43,246 nucleotides of DNA from Pseudomonadota bacterium (GCA_021808985.1 JAKBAQ010000002.1:1-43246), one strand, 5' to 3'. Shown: positions 15,019-24,730, counted from the stretch's first letter. Numbers and translations: made by a program. Notes: generated by a model not told the origin, from the sequence alone.

Positions 15019-16656
15019 ATGTCAGACCAGATGGAACCGCGCGAGGCGATGGAGTTCGATGTGCTGGTGGTAGGCGCCGGCCCTGGTGGCCTGTCCGCCG
15101 CCATCAAGCTCAAGCAGCTCAACCCGGAGCTTTCCGTCTGCGTCGTGGAAAAAGGCGGTGAGGTCGGCGCCCATACCCTCTCCGGCGCCGTTCTGGAGCC
15201 GCGCGCCCTGCTGGAACTCTTCCCCGAATGCGACCCGGCGCTGATCCCCCTGGCCACCCCGGTGTCCGAGGATCGCTTCATGTACCTCACCGAGACCAAG
15301 GCCTTCACCTCGCCGGTCACCCCGGCGACCATGCACAATCATGGCAACTATATCGTCTCGCTCGGCAATGTCGTGCGCTGGCTCGGCCAGCAGGCGGAAG
15401 AACTCGGCGTGGAAATCTATCCCGGTTTCGCCGCCGCCGAGGTGCTTTTTGATGGCGCGCGCGTCGCCGGCGTGGCCACCGGCGACATGGGCATCGGCAA
15501 GGACGGCAAGCCCACCGGCAATTTCCAGCGCGGCATGGAGCTGCGCGCCACCTACACCATCTTCGCCGAAGGCTGCCGCGGTTCGCTCTCCAAGCAGCTG
15601 ATGGCCAAATTCGACCTCAACGCCAAGAACGACCCGCAGACCTACGGCATCGGCATCAAGGAGCTCTGGGAGGTCAAACCCGAGCATTTCAAGAAGGGCC
15701 TCACCATTCACAGCGTCGGCTGGCCGCTGAAGTCCGACACCTATGGCGGCTCCGCCATCTATTTCTTCGGCGAAAACCTCATGGCCTACTGCTTCGTCGT
15801 CGGGCTGGACTATAAAAACCCCTATCTCTCGCCCTTCCAGGAGATGCAGCGCTACAAGACCCACCCGGCCATCGCGCCGTTCTTTGAAGGCGCCAAGCGC
15901 ATCTCCTACGGCGCGCGCGCGCTCAACGAGGGCGGTTTCCAATCTCTGCCCAAGCTAACCTTCCCCGGCGGCGTGCTCATCGGCTGCGCCGCCGGCACCT
16001 TGAATGTGCCCAAGATCAAAGGCAGCCACACCGCGATGAAATCCGGCATGGTCGCCGCCGAAGCCATCGCCGAGGCACTGACCGGCGAGCGCCCCGACGA
16101 GGTCATCGCCTATGCCAGCAAGCTGGAAGCCAGCTGGGTCTGGCCCGAACTGCACAGCGTGCGCAACGTCCGCCCCGGCTTCGCCAAATGGGGCTTCTAT
16201 GGCGGCATGATCAACGCCGCCATCGACACCTACATCTTCCGCGGCAAGGCGCCCTGGACCCTGAAGAACCATTTCGACCATCTTCAGCTCAAAAAAGCCA
16301 AGGACTGCCAGCCGATCAACTACCCCAAGCCGGACGGCAAGCTCACATTCGACCGTCTCTCCTCCGTTTTCCTCTCCAACACCAACCACGAGGAAAACCA
16401 GCCCGCCCACCTCACCCTGCTCGATGCCAGCAAGGCCATCAGCGTCAACTACAATGAATATGCGAGCCCCGAGACCCGCTATTGCCCGGCCGGCGTGTAT
16501 GAAATCGTCGGCGAGGATGCCGGCAACCCGCAGCTGCAAATCAACGCGCAAAACTGCGTCCATTGCAAAACCTGCGACATCAAGGACCCCACCCAGAACA
16601 TCAACTGGGTCGTCCCTGAAGGGGCAGGCGGTCCCAACTATCCGGGCGGCATGTGA
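15019..16656 (+). CDS. etfD: Electron transfer flavoprotein:ubiquinone oxidoreductase
   Basis: 545 residues. It passes electrons from reduced ETF (fed by acyl-CoA and other dehydrogenases) to ubiquinone at the inner membrane. The FAD site [15 protein letters not shown] is near residue 20, with [21 protein letters not shown] next, the [22 protein letters not shown] flavin segment in the middle, and a C-terminal 4Fe-4S motif ([16 protein letters not shown]). The ATG at 15019 is chosen because AGGAG lies eight bases before it; the GTG at 15010 overlaps that box. It fits functionally with the acyl-CoA dehydrogenase at the right end of the window. Confidence 0.97.
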   Translation: MSDQMEPREAMEFDVLVVGAGPGGLSAAIKLKQLNPELSVCVVEKGGEVGAHTLSGAVLEPRALLELFPECDPALIPLATPVSEDRFMYLTETKAFTSPVTPATMHNHGNYIVSLGNVVRWLGQQAEELGVEIYPGFAAAEVLFDGARVAGVATGDMGIGKDGKPTGNFQRGMELRATYTIFAEGCRGSLSKQLMAKFDLNAKNDPQTYGIGIKELWEVKPEHFKKGLTIHSVGWPLKSDTYGGSAIYFFGENLMAYCFVVGLDYKNPYLSPFQEMQRYKTHPAIAPFFEGAKRISYGARALNEGGFQSLPKLTFPGGVLIGCAAGTLNVPKIKGSHTAMKSGMVAAEAIAEALTGERPDEVIAYASKLEASWVWPELHSVRNVRPGFAKWGFYGGMINAAIDTYIFRGKAPWTLKNHFDHLQLKKAKDCQPINYPKPDGKLTFDRLSSVFLSNTNHEENQPAHLTLLDASKAISVNYNEYASPETRYCPAGVYEIVGEDAGNPQLQINAQNCVHCKTCDIKDPTQNINWVVPEGAGGPNYPGGM

Positions 16657-16717
16657 GGTTCCGTTCGCGGCCAGAGGGCGTTGATAACCGGCATCAACCG
16701 GTAATGGCCTGAAAGCC

Positions 16718-17296
16718 ATGGAAAACGACCGTTTGGCGGCATTCAGCGACGGCGTTATCGCCGTCATCATCACCATCATGGTGCTGGAGCTGAAACCCCC
16801 GCAGGGCACCGGAACCGGCGCCCTGCTGGGCGCCGTCCCCACCTTCGTCAGCTACATCCTCAGCTTCGTCTATGTCGCGATATACTGGAACAACCACCAT
16901 CATTTCTTCCAGCTTGTCCCGCGCGTCACCGGCGGCATCCTCTGGGCCAACCTGCATCTGCTGTTCTGGCTCTCGCTGGTTCCCTTCACCACCGCCTGGC
17001 TCGGTCAACACTACGCCGCCGCGCTCCCAACCGCGCTCTATGGCGTCAGCCTGCTGATGGCGGCGCTCGCCTGGTATATCCTGCAAATCACGATCATCCG
17101 CAGCCAGGGCCAAAACTCCGCTCTCTCGAAAGCCGTCGGCGGCGACCTCAAGGGCAAGATTTCCCCGATTCTCTACACGGCCGGAATTATCCTGGCGTTT
17201 TTCAGCACAACGGGCGCCGATGGCATATACGCCGCCGTCGCCATTTTATGGCTCATCCCCGACCGCCGCGTCGAACGCGAGCTTGGCCGCCGGTAA
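16718..17296 (+). CDS. TMEM175 family potassium channel-like protein (DUF1211)
   Basis: 192 residues with about six membrane segments. The N-terminus RLAAFSDGVIAVIITIMVLEL holds the FSDG motif in TM1 that marks the TMEM175/DUF1211 family, whose bacterial members form tetrameric potassium-selective channels. The single six-TM repeat is the bacterial form. It starts 61 bases after the ETF-QO stop on the same strand. Its stop codon lies in the loop of a 13-bp hairpin shared with convergent argB. Confidence 0.88.
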   Translation: MENDRLAAFSDGVIAVIITIMVLELKPPQGTGTGALLGAVPTFVSYILSFVYVAIYWNNHHHFFQLVPRVTGGILWANLHLLFWLSLVPFTTAWLGQHYAAALPTALYGVSLLMAALAWYILQITIIRSQGQNSALSKAVGGDLKGKISPILYTAGIILAFFSTTGADGIYAAVAILWLIPDRRVERELGRR

Positions 17297-17312
17297 CACC
17301 CGGCGGCCAAGC
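17281..17312. terminator. Bidirectional hairpin between convergent genes
   Basis: GCTTGGCCGCCGG (17281-17293) and CCGGCGGCCAAGC (17300-17312) are perfect complements around a six-base loop that contains the TAA of the TMEM175-like gene. argB ends at 17320 on the other strand. A 13-bp GC-rich stem at a convergent junction is most simply a two-way terminator, although no long U-run follows on either strand. Confidence 0.65.
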
Positions 17313-17319
17313 CACCCGG

Positions 17320-18216
17320 CTATTTGTGGATCATCGTGCCGATGCCGCCAGCGGTGAACAGCTCCAGCAGCAGCGCGTGCGGCACGCGGCCATCCAGAAT
17401 GGTGGCGCCCTTCACCCCCAGGGTGACGGCTTCCATGCAGGTTTCCACCTTCGGGATCATCCCGCCCGAGATGGTGCCATCGGCGGTCAGCGCCTGAATC
17501 TGCGCCAGGCTCAGATCCGGCATCAGGTTCTTGTCCTTGTCCAGCACGCCGGGCACGTCGGTGAGCATCAGCAGCCGGTTGGCGTTCAGCGCGCCGGCGA
17601 TCGCGCCAGCGGCCGTATCGGCGTTGATGTTATAGGTCTCGCCATTCTCCCCGGTGCCAACGGGTGCGATGACCGGGATCAGCCCGGCGCCGGTCAGCGC
17701 ATGGATCACGCGCGTGTCGATGAAAGCGGGCTCGCCAACGAAGCCAAGATCCAGCACGCTCTCAATATGCGAATCCGGGTCCTTCTTGGTGCGGTGCATT
17801 TTGCGCGCGCGGATCAGCCCGCCATCCTTGCCCGAAATCCCCACCGCCAGCGCGCCGGCGCGGTTGATCAGCCCCGCCACCTGCTTGTTCACGCTGCCCG
17901 CCAGCACCATTTCCACCACCTCGACCATGGCGGCATCGGTCACGCGCAGCCCGTCGATGAAGCTGGATTTGATCGCCAGCCGGTCCAGCATGGCGTTAAT
18001 CTGCGGCCCCCCGCCATGCACGATCACCGGATTGATGCCAACCTGCTTGAGCAGCGCGATGTCGCGGCCGAACTCGCCCGCCAGAATATCCTCGCCCATC
18101 GCATGGCCGCCATATTTCACCACGATGGTCGCCCCCGCATAGCGGCGCAGAAACGGCAGCGCGCTGGCGACGATATGCGCCTGGGCGGCGGCGGTTTTCA
18201 GCTCCTCAGTATTCAT
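17320..18216 (-). CDS. argB: Acetylglutamate kinase
   Basis: 298 residues of the amino acid kinase family. It phosphorylates N-acetyl-L-glutamate in arginine synthesis. [10 protein letters not shown] (about residue 35), [11 protein letters not shown] and the C-terminal [14 protein letters not shown] motif are all typical. The ATG at 18216 ([10 protein letters not shown]) has GGAG six bases upstream, so the longer frame reaching into engB is rejected. It follows engB by 25 bases in the rpmH-rnpA-yidD-yidC-engB-argB run known from Alphaproteobacteria. Confidence 0.97.
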   Translation of the reverse strand: MNTEELKTAAAQAHIVASALPFLRRYAGATIVVKYGGHAMGEDILAGEFGRDIALLKQVGINPVIVHGGGPQINAMLDRLAIKSSFIDGLRVTDAAMVEVVEMVLAGSVNKQVAGLINRAGALAVGISGKDGGLIRARKMHRTKKDPDSHIESVLDLGFVGEPAFIDTRVIHALTGAGLIPVIAPVGTGENGETYNINADTAAGAIAGALNANRLLMLTDVPGVLDKDKNLMPDLSLAQIQALTADGTISGGMIPKVETCMEAVTLGVKGATILDGRVPHALLLELFTAGGIGTMIHK

Positions 18217-18241
18217 CTCGGCTCCTGGAAAAATTCTACCG

Positions 18242-18940
18242 CTAGATAAAGCCCGCGATGCTGGCGCGCAAATCGTCCATCCCGCGCCCGGTGACACTGG
18301 AAGTGGAAATCACGAACGGCAGCGCCGCCGGGTGCTCCTTCGTCAGCGCGATGATCTCGTCCTGCTTGCGGCGCAGCGCCGCGGGCTTCACGTCATCGGC
18401 CTTGGTCAGCACCAGCTGGTAGGCCACGGCTGACTGGTCGAGCAGTTCCATCACCACCTCATCGGCGGGCTTCAGCTCGATGCGCGCGTCCAGCAGCAGA
18501 AATACCCGCCGCAGATTCGGCCGCCCGCGCAGATAATCGAGCATCAGCCCCTGCCAGTCACGCTTGATGGCTTTGGGCGCCTCGGCATAGCCGTAGCCAG
18601 GCATGTCCACCAGCACGATGGGCGCTGCCTCCATCCGGAAGAAATTCAACTGCCGGGTGCGCCCCGGCTGGTGCGACACGCGCGCCAGCGCCTTGCGCCC
18701 GGTCAGCGCATTCAACAGCGAGGATTTGCCCACATTGGAGCGCCCCGCGAAGGCCACTTCAATTCCGTTTGGCGCGGGCAGATGGTCGAGCCCCTGCGCC
18801 GCATGGAAGAATTCGCAATGCGAGGCGAAGAGTTTCCGCCCCGCCTCCAGCTGCTCCGGGCTGAAAGTCCCGGCCGCGAAAACTAGATTTTCGCCGGCAC
18901 CCTCGCCCGTGGGTTGCCCGCCTGGCGCATGATCAGCCAT
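18242..18940 (-). CDS. engB: Ribosome biogenesis GTPase EngB/YsxC
   Basis: 232 residues. GTPase motifs are clear: G1 [13 protein letters not shown]2/switch [11 protein letters not shown]3 [12 protein letters not shown]4 TKAD and G5-like STSS. EngB assists assembly of the large ribosomal subunit. The start at 18940 has TAGGA six bases upstream and overlaps the yidC end by 58 bases. An in-frame start at 18970 is less likely. The N-terminal extension of about 45 residues is poorly conserved. Confidence 0.96.
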   Translation of the reverse strand: MADHAPGGQPTGEGAGENLVFAAGTFSPEQLEAGRKLFASHCEFFHAAQGLDHLPAPNGIEVAFAGRSNVGKSSLLNALTGRKALARVSHQPGRTRQLNFFRMEAAPIVLVDMPGYGYAEAPKAIKRDWQGLMLDYLRGRPNLRRVFLLLDARIELKPADEVVMELLDQSAVAYQLVLTKADDVKPAALRRKQDEIIALTKEHPAALPFVISTSSVTGRGMDDLRASIAGFI

Positions 18941-20607
18941 TGTTGTCCTACCGAAAGAAGATTGTTCCAAGCCCAGTATAGCACAAGGCCGGAAGGAGAG
19001 CGCGCCAGCATGAAGGTGAATATCAGCGGCATGAACTGGAACATGCGTGCCTGCACCGGGTCCGCCGGCGCCGGGTTGAGCCGCTGCTGGAGGAACATGG
19101 TGAAGCCCATGATGATCGGCAACGCGCCGATATGCAGTAACGGGCTGATATGCGTGGGATCGAAGGGAATCAGCCCGAACAAATTGAACAAATTGGTCGG
19201 GTCCGGCGCAGAGAGGTCATGAATCCAGCCAAAAAACGGCGCCTGGCGCATCTCGATGGTAATGAAGATGACCTTGTACAGCGAGAAGAACACGGGGATC
19301 TGCACCAGCATCGGCAAGCAGCCGGAAGCGGGGTTGATCTTCTCCGCCTTGTAGAGCGCCATCGTCTCCTGCTGGAGCTTGGCGTTGTCATCCTTGTACT
19401 GTTCGCGCAGGGCCTTAATCTTCGGCTGCACCAGCTTCATCTTGCCCATTGAGCGATAGGAGTAGCTGGCCAGCGGGAAGAAGAGCATCTTGATGCCAAC
19501 GGTGAACACGATAATCGCCAGGCCGAAATTCCCGAGCAGCGAGTTCAGCCAATCCAGCGCGAAGAAGATCGGCTTGGTGAGAAAGTAGAGATGCCCGAAA
19601 TCCACCGCCTTGTAGAAATTGGGGATGCCATATTCGGCCTGATACGCATCGAGGACCTTCACCACCTTGGCGCCCGTGAAGAGATGGCTGGTTAGGCTCG
19701 CCGTTCCCCCCGCCGCCACGGCCTGCGGCGCCGCGGTGATGAACGAGGTCTGATACGCCCCGCCATCCCCGTCGCTCACCGTGCCATAGCTCATGGAGCC
19801 CGTGAGGTTCATCGACTGGTCCGGCGCCACGGCGGTCAGCCAGTATTTATCGGTGATGCCGATCCACCCGCCCGGGCTGGTCTCGCTATAGGCCACGCCG
19901 CCCGGCGCCCGCGCGCCGTCAGACTTCAGCGACTTGTAGGATTCCTGCTTCAGCGTGTCCTTGAACACGCCGAGCGGGCCGTCGAAGAGAATATAGCTCG
20001 TCTGCTCAATCGGCTTGTAGTCGCGCACCACGCGCGACCAGGGGAAAACCTGCACGGCCGCGCCGGTATGGTTCACCACCTGCTGGTTGACCGTGAACAT
20101 ATACCTGTCATCGACCGAGAGCAGCAGCTGGAAGGTCAAACCCTGCCCATTGTCCCAGGAGAGGGTAACCGGCGTCTGCGGTGTCAGCTTGTTGGCGGAG
20201 GCCGTCCAGAGCGACGTGTCATCCGGCACCTTCACATTGCCGACCGCGGTCCAGCCAAATTGCGCGTAGGAGGGTTTGTCCCCGCCCCGGCTCCCGAGAA
20301 TCTGCACCAGCGGCGAAGTCGGGGCGACGGTCTCGTGGTAGCCCTTGAGCACCACATCGTCGAACACCGCGCCGGTGAGCAGCACGCTGCCGGAGAGTTT
20401 CGGCGCGTCAATGGCCAGGCGCGGCCCGCTGGCGGCGGCGGCCGGGCCGGCTGCGTTCGCTGGCGTGCCGCTGGCTTCCTGCGTCTGGGCGGCCGTTTGC
20501 ACGGGCACGGGCGCCGGATGCGGCAGATATTTCTGGAACGCATACTGAAACACCAGCATGATGCCGAGTGACAGGGCGATGGCAAGCATCAGGCGCTTCT
20601 GGTCCAT
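18883..20607 (-). CDS. yidC: Membrane protein insertase YidC
   Basis: 574 residues. An N-terminal membrane helix (MDQKRLMLAIALSLGIMLVF) is followed by an Ala/Pro-rich linker, a large periplasmic beta domain (about 70-350) and the conserved five-helix insertase core (GNFGLAIIVFTVGIKMLFFP onward, with KPIFFALDWLN before it). YidC inserts and folds inner-membrane proteins with or without SecYEG. It lies directly after yidD and overlaps the following engB, as usual in Alphaproteobacteria. The length is normal for a Gram-negative YidC. Confidence 0.97.
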   Translation of the reverse strand: MDQKRLMLAIALSLGIMLVFQYAFQKYLPHPAPVPVQTAAQTQEASGTPANAAGPAAAASGPRLAIDAPKLSGSVLLTGAVFDDVVLKGYHETVAPTSPLVQILGSRGGDKPSYAQFGWTAVGNVKVPDDTSLWTASANKLTPQTPVTLSWDNGQGLTFQLLLSVDDRYMFTVNQQVVNHTGAAVQVFPWSRVVRDYKPIEQTSYILFDGPLGVFKDTLKQESYKSLKSDGARAPGGVAYSETSPGGWIGITDKYWLTAVAPDQSMNLTGSMSYGTVSDGDGGAYQTSFITAAPQAVAAGGTASLTSHLFTGAKVVKVLDAYQAEYGIPNFYKAVDFGHLYFLTKPIFFALDWLNSLLGNFGLAIIVFTVGIKMLFFPLASYSYRSMGKMKLVQPKIKALREQYKDDNAKLQQETMALYKAEKINPASGCLPMLVQIPVFFSLYKVIFITIEMRQAPFFGWIHDLSAPDPTNLFNLFGLIPFDPTHISPLLHIGALPIIMGFTMFLQQRLNPAPADPVQARMFQFMPLIFTFMLARSPSGLVLYWAWNNLLSVGQQWLIMRQAGNPRARVPAKI

Positions 20608-20613
20608 GGGGCT

Positions 20614-20847
20614 TTACGAGTCCTTGAGTGGTGGAACCGGGTCGAAGCCGCCCGGATGCCAGGGATGGCAACGCAGAATCCGGCGCCCGGCGAGCAAACT
20701 GCCGCGCCCGGCGCCGTGCGTGCATATCGCCTCCCGCGCATAAGCGCTGCAGGAGGGGTAAAAACGGCAATTGGCGCCAATCACCGGGCGCAATGTCAGT
20801 TCATAAACGCGGATCGCACCCGAGAGCATATAAGCCGCCGGGCTCAC
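20614..20847 (-). CDS. yidD: Membrane protein insertion efficiency factor YidD
   Basis: 77 residues. IRVYELTLRPVIGANCRFYPSCSAYA and RCHPWHPGGFDPVP are the family signature (PF01809), including the invariant cysteines. YidD helps YidC-dependent membrane insertion. The GTG start at 20847 overlaps the rnpA stop as GTGA, giving translational coupling; the longer frame to 20886 would run into rnpA and is rejected. yidC starts seven bases after its stop. Confidence 0.95.
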   Translation of the reverse strand: MSPAAYMLSGAIRVYELTLRPVIGANCRFYPSCSAYAREAICTHGAGRGSLLAGRRILRCHPWHPGGFDPVPPLKDS

Positions 20848-21188
20848 GCCAGAGCCTCCGCGAGCGCGGCCTTGATGCCGCCGCATAATGTCTCAAACGG
20901 CAAGCCAGCCGTTTCCTGCCGGCAGATCAGCACCAGCTCGACACCGGGAAGCTCACGCCCGGCCAAAACCAGCCGGGCGGCCTCCTTCAAGCGCCGTCGC
21001 GCGCGGTTGCGCGCCACGGCGTTGCCTATTTTCTTGGTGGCGGTGTAGCCGGCCCGCAATGGCGCCTGGCTCTCGCCGCGGCAAAACTGCATCACGAAGC
21101 CAGGCTTGGCCAGCTTGCGCCCGCGCGCGGCCATACGCAGAAACTCCGCGCGGCGCTTAAAAGTTTCCGGTGGAGACAATGCGGGCAT
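20844..21188 (-). CDS. rnpA: Ribonuclease P protein component
   Basis: 114 residues from the ATG at 21188 (MPALSPPETFKRRAEFLRMA). The RNR motif ATKKIGNAVARNRARRRLKEAAR is diagnostic. The protein binds the catalytic RNA of RNase P, which matures tRNA 5' ends. The open frame extends up to 21329, but that part overlaps rpmH in another frame, so the shorter start is right. It lies 34 bases after rpmH and its stop overlaps the yidD start. Confidence 0.96.
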   Translation of the reverse strand: MPALSPPETFKRRAEFLRMAARGRKLAKPGFVMQFCRGESQAPLRAGYTATKKIGNAVARNRARRRLKEAARLVLAGRELPGVELVLICRQETAGLPFETLCGGIKAALAEALA

Positions 21189-21222
21189 TGTCAGGCCCTT
21201 AAAGGCGCGCGGCGCGGGAAAA

Positions 21223-21357
21223 TCAGGCGGAGAGTTTGGCGCGCCCCTTGGCACGGCGGCTGGCGATAACCTTGCGGCCGCCAACGGTTGCCATGCGGGC
21301 GCGGAAACCATGCCGGCGCTTGCGGACAAGTTTGGAAGGTTGATAGGTCCGTTTCAC
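21223..21357 (-). CDS. rpmH: 50S ribosomal protein L34
   Basis: A 44-residue protein read from the GTG at 21357: [18 protein letters not shown], then [20 protein letters not shown] and a short tail ending KLSA. This is the classical L34 sequence. GGAGTGA lies just upstream of the GTG. It heads the rpmH-rnpA-yidD-yidC-engB-argB run on the minus strand. Confidence 0.98.
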   Translation of the reverse strand: MKRTYQPSKLVRKRRHGFRARMATVGGRKVIASRRAKGRAKLSA

Positions 21358-21524
21358 GTGATTCACTCCGGCGATAGCTAATATAAACTTACAAAACAGG
21401 TCTCGGCCGAACCGTCCCCGGTCCAGCGCAACGAGGCCGGGATATAGGCGGCGCGCGGAGCGCCGTCAATGCAAGGGCGGTGGCGCTTGCCCTGGCCCGC
21501 CACAAAGTGCACCTTGCGCCCATG

Positions 21525-22448
21525 CATATATCCTCAGCAGCGCGGCCGCGCACCGTTCTGGCCTTGCAAGGGGGTGGGGCGCATGGCGCCTTTACCTGGG
21601 GGGCGCTGGACCGCCTGCTGGAGGATGGGTTGCGCTTTTCAGCCGTCACCGGCGTCTCTTCCGGCGCCATGATCGCCGCCATGGCCGTGCAGGGTTATGT
21701 CCATAACGGCCCCAAGGGGGCGCGCGCCTCGGTCAGCAAGCTGTGGCACCGCGTCGCCGAGGCGCATATTTTCGGCCCCATGAACGCCTCGATGGACTGG
21801 CTCTGGGGCTGGGACAAGGGAATGGAGCTGGGCAATGAAATGGCCTGGGCCGGCATCACCAGCGCCCTGCGCCTGTTTGACCCCGGCCAGCTCAACCCCT
21901 TCAGGCAGAATCCGCTGGCTCCCCTGCTCGCCGAGCTGCTGGACCTGGACGCCATCCGCAGCGCCGAGGCGCCGCGTCTCTTCGTCGCGGCGACCGATGT
22001 CGAATCCGGCGCCGCGAAAATATTCACCAACGCCGACATGAGCGTTGACGTGCTGCTCGCCTCGGCCTGCATCCCGATGATGTTCCCCGCCGTCAAAATC
22101 GGCGGGCGGCACTATTGGGATGGCGGCTATTCCTGCAATCCGGCGCTCGCCCCGGTGCTCTCGCCACGGCCTGAGCGGCTGGTGCTCATCCGCGCGCAGC
22201 CGCGCGTGCGCAAGGGCGTGCCCAACAGCACGGCTGATATCGTCCACCGCCTGCACGAAATCGCCTTCCAGGCGCCGCTGGACGCCGAACTCGCCCTCGT
22301 GCCCAAACAGGTGCGGCTGCAGGACATCTCCGCCGACGCCGCGCTGGCCCGCCATCCGCTCACCTCCAAAATGAACACCGAGAAAAACTTTCTGGACAAT
22401 CTCTTCGCCGCCGGGCGGGAGGCTGCCGGGGTCTTCCTGCCCGCATGA
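21525..22448 (+). CDS. Patatin-like phospholipase
   Basis: 307 residues from the ATG at 21525. The GGGAHG oxyanion motif follows VLALQ near residue 15, GVSSG carries the nucleophile serine (GxSxG) near residue 47, and DGGYSCNPAL supplies the catalytic aspartate, so the Ser-Asp dyad is complete. Such enzymes are lipid acyl hydrolases of the RssA type. No signal peptide is visible. An in-frame GTG at 21480 is an alternative start. The stop overlaps the start of the histidine kinase gene by four bases (ATGA), so the two are translated together. Confidence 0.88.
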   Translation, partial: HISSAARPRTVLALQGGGAHGAFTWGALDRLLEDGLRFSAVTGVSSGAMIAAMAVQGYVHNGPKGARASVSKLWHRVAEAHIFGPMNASMDWLWGWDKGMELGNEMAWAGITSALRLFDPGQLNPFRQNPLAPLLAELLDLDAIRSAEAPRLFVAATDVESGAAKIFTNADMSVDVLLASACIPMMFPAVKIGGRHYWDGGYSCNPALAPVLSPRPERLVLIRAQPRVRKGVPNSTADIVHRLHEIAFQAPLDAELALVPKQVRLQDISADAALARHPLTSKMNTEKNFLDNLFAAGREAAGVFLPA

Positions 22449-23929
22449 ATCGCCCTCAGCGCAAATCCTTCGTGCGGCATCTCGAACTCGAATTATTCGG
22501 CACGAGCCTCTCCGGCCGCGTGCTCTGGCTCACCGTCGCCATTATCATGGGGGTTGAGCTGGTGATGATGACCCCGATGCTGGGCAAGGAGCGCCAGCAC
22601 TGGATGTGGGACCGTATCAGCCTGGCGCATGTCGCGGCACTCACCGCCGCCCGGCAGGGCAGCACCCCATCCCCCGGCCAGCTCCTGTCCCAGCTGATCG
22701 ACCTGGAATCGATCAAGCTGACCCTGCCCGACTCCACCATGCGGCAAATGGCCCGCGCCCACGTCGCGCAACCCGCGCGCATCGTATATCTGGCCCGGGA
22801 AACCGTGCTCTACAGCAGCTGGCGCGCACTCTACCGCATCGCCGGGTTCGGCGCCCCCCAGATCGAGGTGATCGCCCCAAGCCCGCTCCAGGCCAACGCG
22901 ACCGTTGACATCATCGTCAACAGCGCCGGGCTGAACAAAGACCTGCACGACTACGCCACGCATCTGGCGGTGATTTCGCTCATCGTCGCGCTGGCGACCG
23001 GGCTGCTGCTGTTCGCGGCGCTTAACCGGCTGCTGGTCCGGCCCATGCGGATCATGACCGAAAACATCTCCAGCTTCCGCAACCATCCGGAAGATGCCGG
23101 GCAGGGCGAGCTGAACGCGCTGGCCGCCCGGGGCGACGATGAGATCGCCAAGGCCGCGCGCGAGCTGAAGGACATGCTGGACGCCATGCGCACCGCCCTC
23201 TGGCGCAACGCCCGCCTGGCCGCGCTCGGCACCTCGGTGGCAAAAATCAGCCATGATCTGCGCAACATCCTCACCTCCGCGCTGCTCCTCGCCAGCCACC
23301 TGCAGGACAGCACCGACCCCTCCGCCCAGCGCGCCGTCCGCGCGCTCAGCGGCGCGGTGGAGCGTGCCGCCGAGCTGGTCAGCCGCACGGTCGATTTCGC
23401 GCGCGAAGGCCCCCCCGCCATCATCCGCACGCCGGTCTGCCTGCGCGACGTGCTGGACGAAGCAATCCTGATCGTCCGGCCCGATGGCGCCAGCATCACC
23501 ATCGAAAACCATGTGCCCGCCGAGCTGATCCTGCCGCTCGACCGCATGCAGATCTACCGTGTGCTGCTCAACCTGCTGCGCAACGCCGCCGAGGCCGGGG
23601 CCAAAGCCGTGGTGGTGACCGCGGAGACCGAAACCGACACACCCAAGATCATCATAACCGATTACGGCCCCGGCCTGCCGCCGCGCGTGCTGCAAAATCT
23701 GTTCAAACCCTTCACCGGCTCGGGCCGCCAGGGCAGCTCCGGCCTTGGGCTCGTCATTGCCCGCGACCTCATGCGCGCCCATGGCGGCGAGCTCACCCTG
23801 GCGCAAACCAGCGCGCTGGGCACGGTGTTCGTTCTGGAGCTGGCCGGCAGTGACATGCCCACCACCAGCCCCGCCCCGCCACCGCCGCAAACCCTCCATA
23901 AGTCTACCGATCCAATGGAGTTTTTCTAA
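22445..23929 (+). CDS. Sensor histidine kinase
   Basis: 494 residues. Two membrane segments (about 25-42 and 175-200) flank a periplasmic domain of roughly 130 residues; a HAMP-like linker follows. The H-box LAALGTSVAKISHDLRN puts the phosphorylated histidine at H270. The ATPase domain has N-box NLLRNAAEAG, G1 DYGPGLP and GSSGLGLVIARDLM. No response regulator is adjacent; instead the gene is translationally coupled (ATGA) to a patatin. The periplasmic ligand is unknown. Confidence 0.93.
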   Translation: MNRPQRKSFVRHLELELFGTSLSGRVLWLTVAIIMGVELVMMTPMLGKERQHWMWDRISLAHVAALTAARQGSTPSPGQLLSQLIDLESIKLTLPDSTMRQMARAHVAQPARIVYLARETVLYSSWRALYRIAGFGAPQIEVIAPSPLQANATVDIIVNSAGLNKDLHDYATHLAVISLIVALATGLLLFAALNRLLVRPMRIMTENISSFRNHPEDAGQGELNALAARGDDEIAKAARELKDMLDAMRTALWRNARLAALGTSVAKISHDLRNILTSALLLASHLQDSTDPSAQRAVRALSGAVERAAELVSRTVDFAREGPPAIIRTPVCLRDVLDEAILIVRPDGASITIENHVPAELILPLDRMQIYRVLLNLLRNAAEAGAKAVVVTAETETDTPKIIITDYGPGLPPRVLQNLFKPFTGSGRQGSSGLGLVIARDLMRAHGGELTLAQTSALGTVFVLELAGSDMPTTSPAPPPPQTLHKSTDPMEFF

Positions 23930-24054
23930 GTTTCACTTTGCGGCAAGACCGGTTCAAACGCCAAAAATTTTTTCCGGCCACCACACCAAAAGAAGAATAT
24001 GCTTATTTTTCGTGTGTCATTGATCTTGGAGGAAAAATCATTTTCTAAGAACGC
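23930..24054. promoter_or_regulatory. AT-rich leader before the sulfur assimilation genes
   Basis: This 125-base gap turns AT-rich after a GC-rich coding region, as expected for a promoter. A strong GGAGGA box at 24028-24033 sits 21 bases before the only possible start codon of the next gene (ATG 24055), too far for ordinary initiation, with an in-frame TAA at 24046. Either a weaker site near the ATG is used or the leader folds to shorten the distance. Confidence 0.4.
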
Positions 24055-24630
24055 ATGATCCCCGTGGCACTCGACCCCAAGCACCTCCAGCTGGCCATCG
24101 CCGGCAACGGCGCGCTCGCCCTGCGCCGGCTGCTTTCATTGCGCCGCGCGGGCGCCAGCGCCGTCCTGGTCTTCGCCGATGCCCCCGAACCGGAGCTGGC
24201 GGCGCAGGCCGGTGAGCATCTCCGCCCCTTCCCGCCCGATGCCGCCGCTCTGGCCGAACTGCACCTGCTCTGGATCACCGATCTGCCCGTGCACATCGCC
24301 ACCGGGCTGGCCGAAGCCGCCCGCCAGGCGCGCGTGCTGGTGAACGTGGAGGACATTCCCTCCGGATGCGACTTCCATTCCGTGGCCGAGGTCCGGCGCG
24401 GAGACCTGCTCATCACCGTCTCCACCAGCGGCGCGGCCCCCGGCCTCGCACGCGGCCTCCGCCGCGGGCTGGAAGCCTGCTTCGGCCCGGAATGGGACGC
24501 GCGGGTCGAGGAAGTCGCCGCCCTGCGCCAGGCCTGGCGTGAGGAGGGCCTGAGCATGCCCGAAATCAGCCAGCGCATCGAGGCCCTGATGACGGAGCGC
24601 TGTTGGCTCTCCTGCCCCAAACCCCAATAA
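24055..24630 (+). CDS. Siroheme synthase, precorrin-2 dehydrogenase/ferrochelatase module
   Basis: 191 residues, equal to the N-terminal CysG (Met8-like) half only: a Rossmann-like domain (AIAGNGALALRRLLSLRRAGA), VNVEDIPSGCDFHSVAEVRRGDLLITVSTSGAAPGLARGLR and a helical tail. It oxidises precorrin-2 to sirohydrochlorin with NAD and inserts iron to give siroheme, the cofactor of sulfite and nitrite reductases. The uroporphyrinogen methyltransferase half is absent and must be separate. The APS reductase gene follows after 100 bases, which supports assimilatory sulfate reduction. Confidence 0.9.
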   Translation: MIPVALDPKHLQLAIAGNGALALRRLLSLRRAGASAVLVFADAPEPELAAQAGEHLRPFPPDAAALAELHLLWITDLPVHIATGLAEAARQARVLVNVEDIPSGCDFHSVAEVRRGDLLITVSTSGAAPGLARGLRRGLEACFGPEWDARVEEVAALRQAWREEGLSMPEISQRIEALMTERCWLSCPKPQ

Positions 24631-24730
24631 GCCACGCCGGCAAGCTCTCCTTTTCGTTGTTTTAGGTATATTCCATGACCATCCCTCCCCTCCCGACTCC
24701 GACCAGGCACGACCATAAGGAGGCCGCGTG

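Noticed and set aside
17320-21357. Chromosomal replication origin near rpmH
   Set aside because: rpmH-rnpA lies beside dnaA in some bacteria, but no dnaA gene or cluster of DnaA boxes was seen here, and Alphaproteobacteria usually place the origin elsewhere.
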